Shown: positions 12,860 to 13,706 of the stretch, one piece after another | Layout of the letters: each line of letters opens with the position of its first letter | Position numbering within the stretch: position 1 is the first letter of the stretch | DNA from: JBBRFH01 sp038224615 | Lineage (GTDB): Bacteria; Planctomycetota; Phycisphaerae; Tepidisphaerales; Tepidisphaeraceae | Assembly (NCBI GenBank): GCA_038224615.1 | Contig: JBBRFH010000067.1 | Location: forward strand, 1 to 13,706 | Reading direction: 5' to 3' | DNA: 13,706 bases | Notes under the pieces: generated by a model | Database searches by the model: none | Seen by the model: the letters and a program-made list of their open reading frames with translations, nothing else | What the model was told of the DNA's origin: nothing | Translations under genes and position numbers: made by a program

Positions 12860-13706
12860 ATGTCCGAATACATCCAGACCCGTTATCGCACCCACACCTG
12901 CGGCCAGCTCCGCAAATCCGACGTCGGCAAAGAGATCCGTCTCGCCGGCTGGGTGCATTCCTACCGTGACCACGGCGGGCTCGTCTTCATCGACCTGCGC
13001 GACCGCGACGGCCTGACTCAACTCGTCTTCGACGCCGACCTGTGCGGCGTTAGCGCCATTGAACTGTCCCGCAAGCTCCGCGCCGAGTGGGTGATCGCGA
13101 TCGCCGGCAAGGTCGTCGCGCGCGGCGACAATCTCGTCAACCCCAAGCTTCCGACCGGCGAGATCGAAATCCGCGTCACCCAGCTTGAGGCGCTGAGTGA
13201 ATCGCCGACGCCCCCCTTCACGCCCGACGAGCGCGAGCAGGTGTCCGAAGAACGCCGCATGACCTACCGCTACCTCGACCTTCGCCGGCCGGAGATGCTG
13301 AGCACGCTGAAGACGCGGTACAAGGTCACCAAGCTGATGCGCGATCACCTCGGCGACCTCGGCTTCTGGGAAATCGAAACGCCCTTCCTCACCCGCTCCA
13401 CGCCCGAAGGCGCGCGCGATTTCCTCGTCCCTTCACGGCACTCCCCTGGCAGCTTCTACGCGCTCCCGCAAAGCCCGCAGCTTTTTAAGCAGATTTTGAT
13501 GGTCGGCGGGTGCGACAAGTACATGCAGATCGTCCGCTGTTTCCGCGACGAAGACCCGCGCGCCGACCGCCAGGCCGAGTTCACGCAGCTTGACCTGGAG
13601 ATGTCGTTTATCGACCAGGCCGATGTTATCAACGTCGTCGAGACGCTCATCAAGCGCATCTGGAAGGACATCATCGGTTACGAAGTGCCCGGCATGATCC
13701 CGCACA
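12860..13706 (+). CDS. aspS: Aspartyl-tRNA synthetase, 3' end cut off by the window
   Basis: AspRS charges tRNA-Asp with aspartate. The first 282 residues of a bacterial-type enzyme (usually near 590) are present. They include the OB-fold anticodon-binding domain (about 12-120: GWVHSYRDHGGLVFIDLRDRDG, TGEIEI), then YRYLDLRRPEML, class II motif 1 around FWEIETPFL, TPEGARDFLVPSR, ALPQSPQLFKQ, and motif 2 in FRDEDPRADRQAEFTQLDLEMSF. The start ATG at 12860 is set by homology; only a weak GGAA lies upstream. His38 in RDHGG matches the His31 of Pseudomonas AspRS, a mark of non-discriminating enzymes that also charge tRNA-Asn. It follows mazF on the same strand but has its own likely promoter, so co-transcription is not needed. 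The identification is firm. Confidence 0.97.
   Translation, partial: MSEYIQTRYRTHTCGQLRKSDVGKEIRLAGWVHSYRDHGGLVFIDLRDRDGLTQLVFDADLCGVSAIELSRKLRAEWVIAIAGKVVARGDNLVNPKLPTGEIEIRVTQLEALSESPTPPFTPDEREQVSEERRMTYRYLDLRRPEMLSTLKTRYKVTKLMRDHLGDLGFWEIETPFLTRSTPEGARDFLVPSRHSPGSFYALPQSPQLFKQILMVGGCDKYMQIVRCFRDEDPRADRQAEFTQLDLEMSFIDQADVINVVETLIKRIWKDIIGYEVPGMIPH

Overview
The window is high-GC bacterial chromosome; 60-base samples of ffh, the glycosidase gene and aspS are 60-63% GC. It is mostly housekeeping genes separated by repeat-rich spacers. The mix suggests a member of the Planctomycetota, possibly of the Phycisphaerae type: an isolated rpsL-rpsG pair, a multi-zinc-ribbon DUF4190 membrane protein, a glycan-locus FAD oxidoreductase, a GH113-like lipoprotein, and many start codons without a Shine-Dalgarno sequence. 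This placement is inferred from gene content and was not tested by a search.

Left part (2-4188): the 3' nine-tenths of proA runs rightward and meets a leftward operon-like run, ffh - mntA - hepT - recX, possibly ending in a 48-codon ORF. The mntA-hepT pair is a nucleotidyltransferase/HEPN-RNase toxin-antitoxin module. It sits between the SRP GTPase gene and the RecA regulator gene and shares one base with recX.

Central spacer (4189-5298): about 1.1 kb without a convincing gene. It is dense with structure: an octamer array in both orientations, a two-copy 16-mer motif, a 90-bp palindrome, a small tetraloop hairpin, and a 178-bp set of nested inverted repeats with a leftward promoter-like sequence beside it. 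This is the least explained part of the window.

Middle (5299-9490): a triple zinc-ribbon/DUF4190 membrane protein and a PF12831-type FAD oxidoreductase run rightward. The oxidoreductase converges on the leftward rpsL-rpsG operon, which has a good sigma70-type promoter and a strong intrinsic terminator but no fusA or tuf behind it. S12 naturally carries Arg where E. coli has Lys87, the residue whose change to Arg gives streptomycin resistance.

Right part (9851-13706): a long-chain polyprenyl diphosphate synthase, a GH113-like lipoprotein, a MazEF-type toxin-antitoxin pair and the 5' part of aspS all run rightward. The AspRS N-terminal domain has the His expected of a non-discriminating enzyme. 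Both toxin-antitoxin pairs are clearly AT-richer than their neighbours (47-48% against 60-63% in sampled blocks), which suggests they were acquired later.
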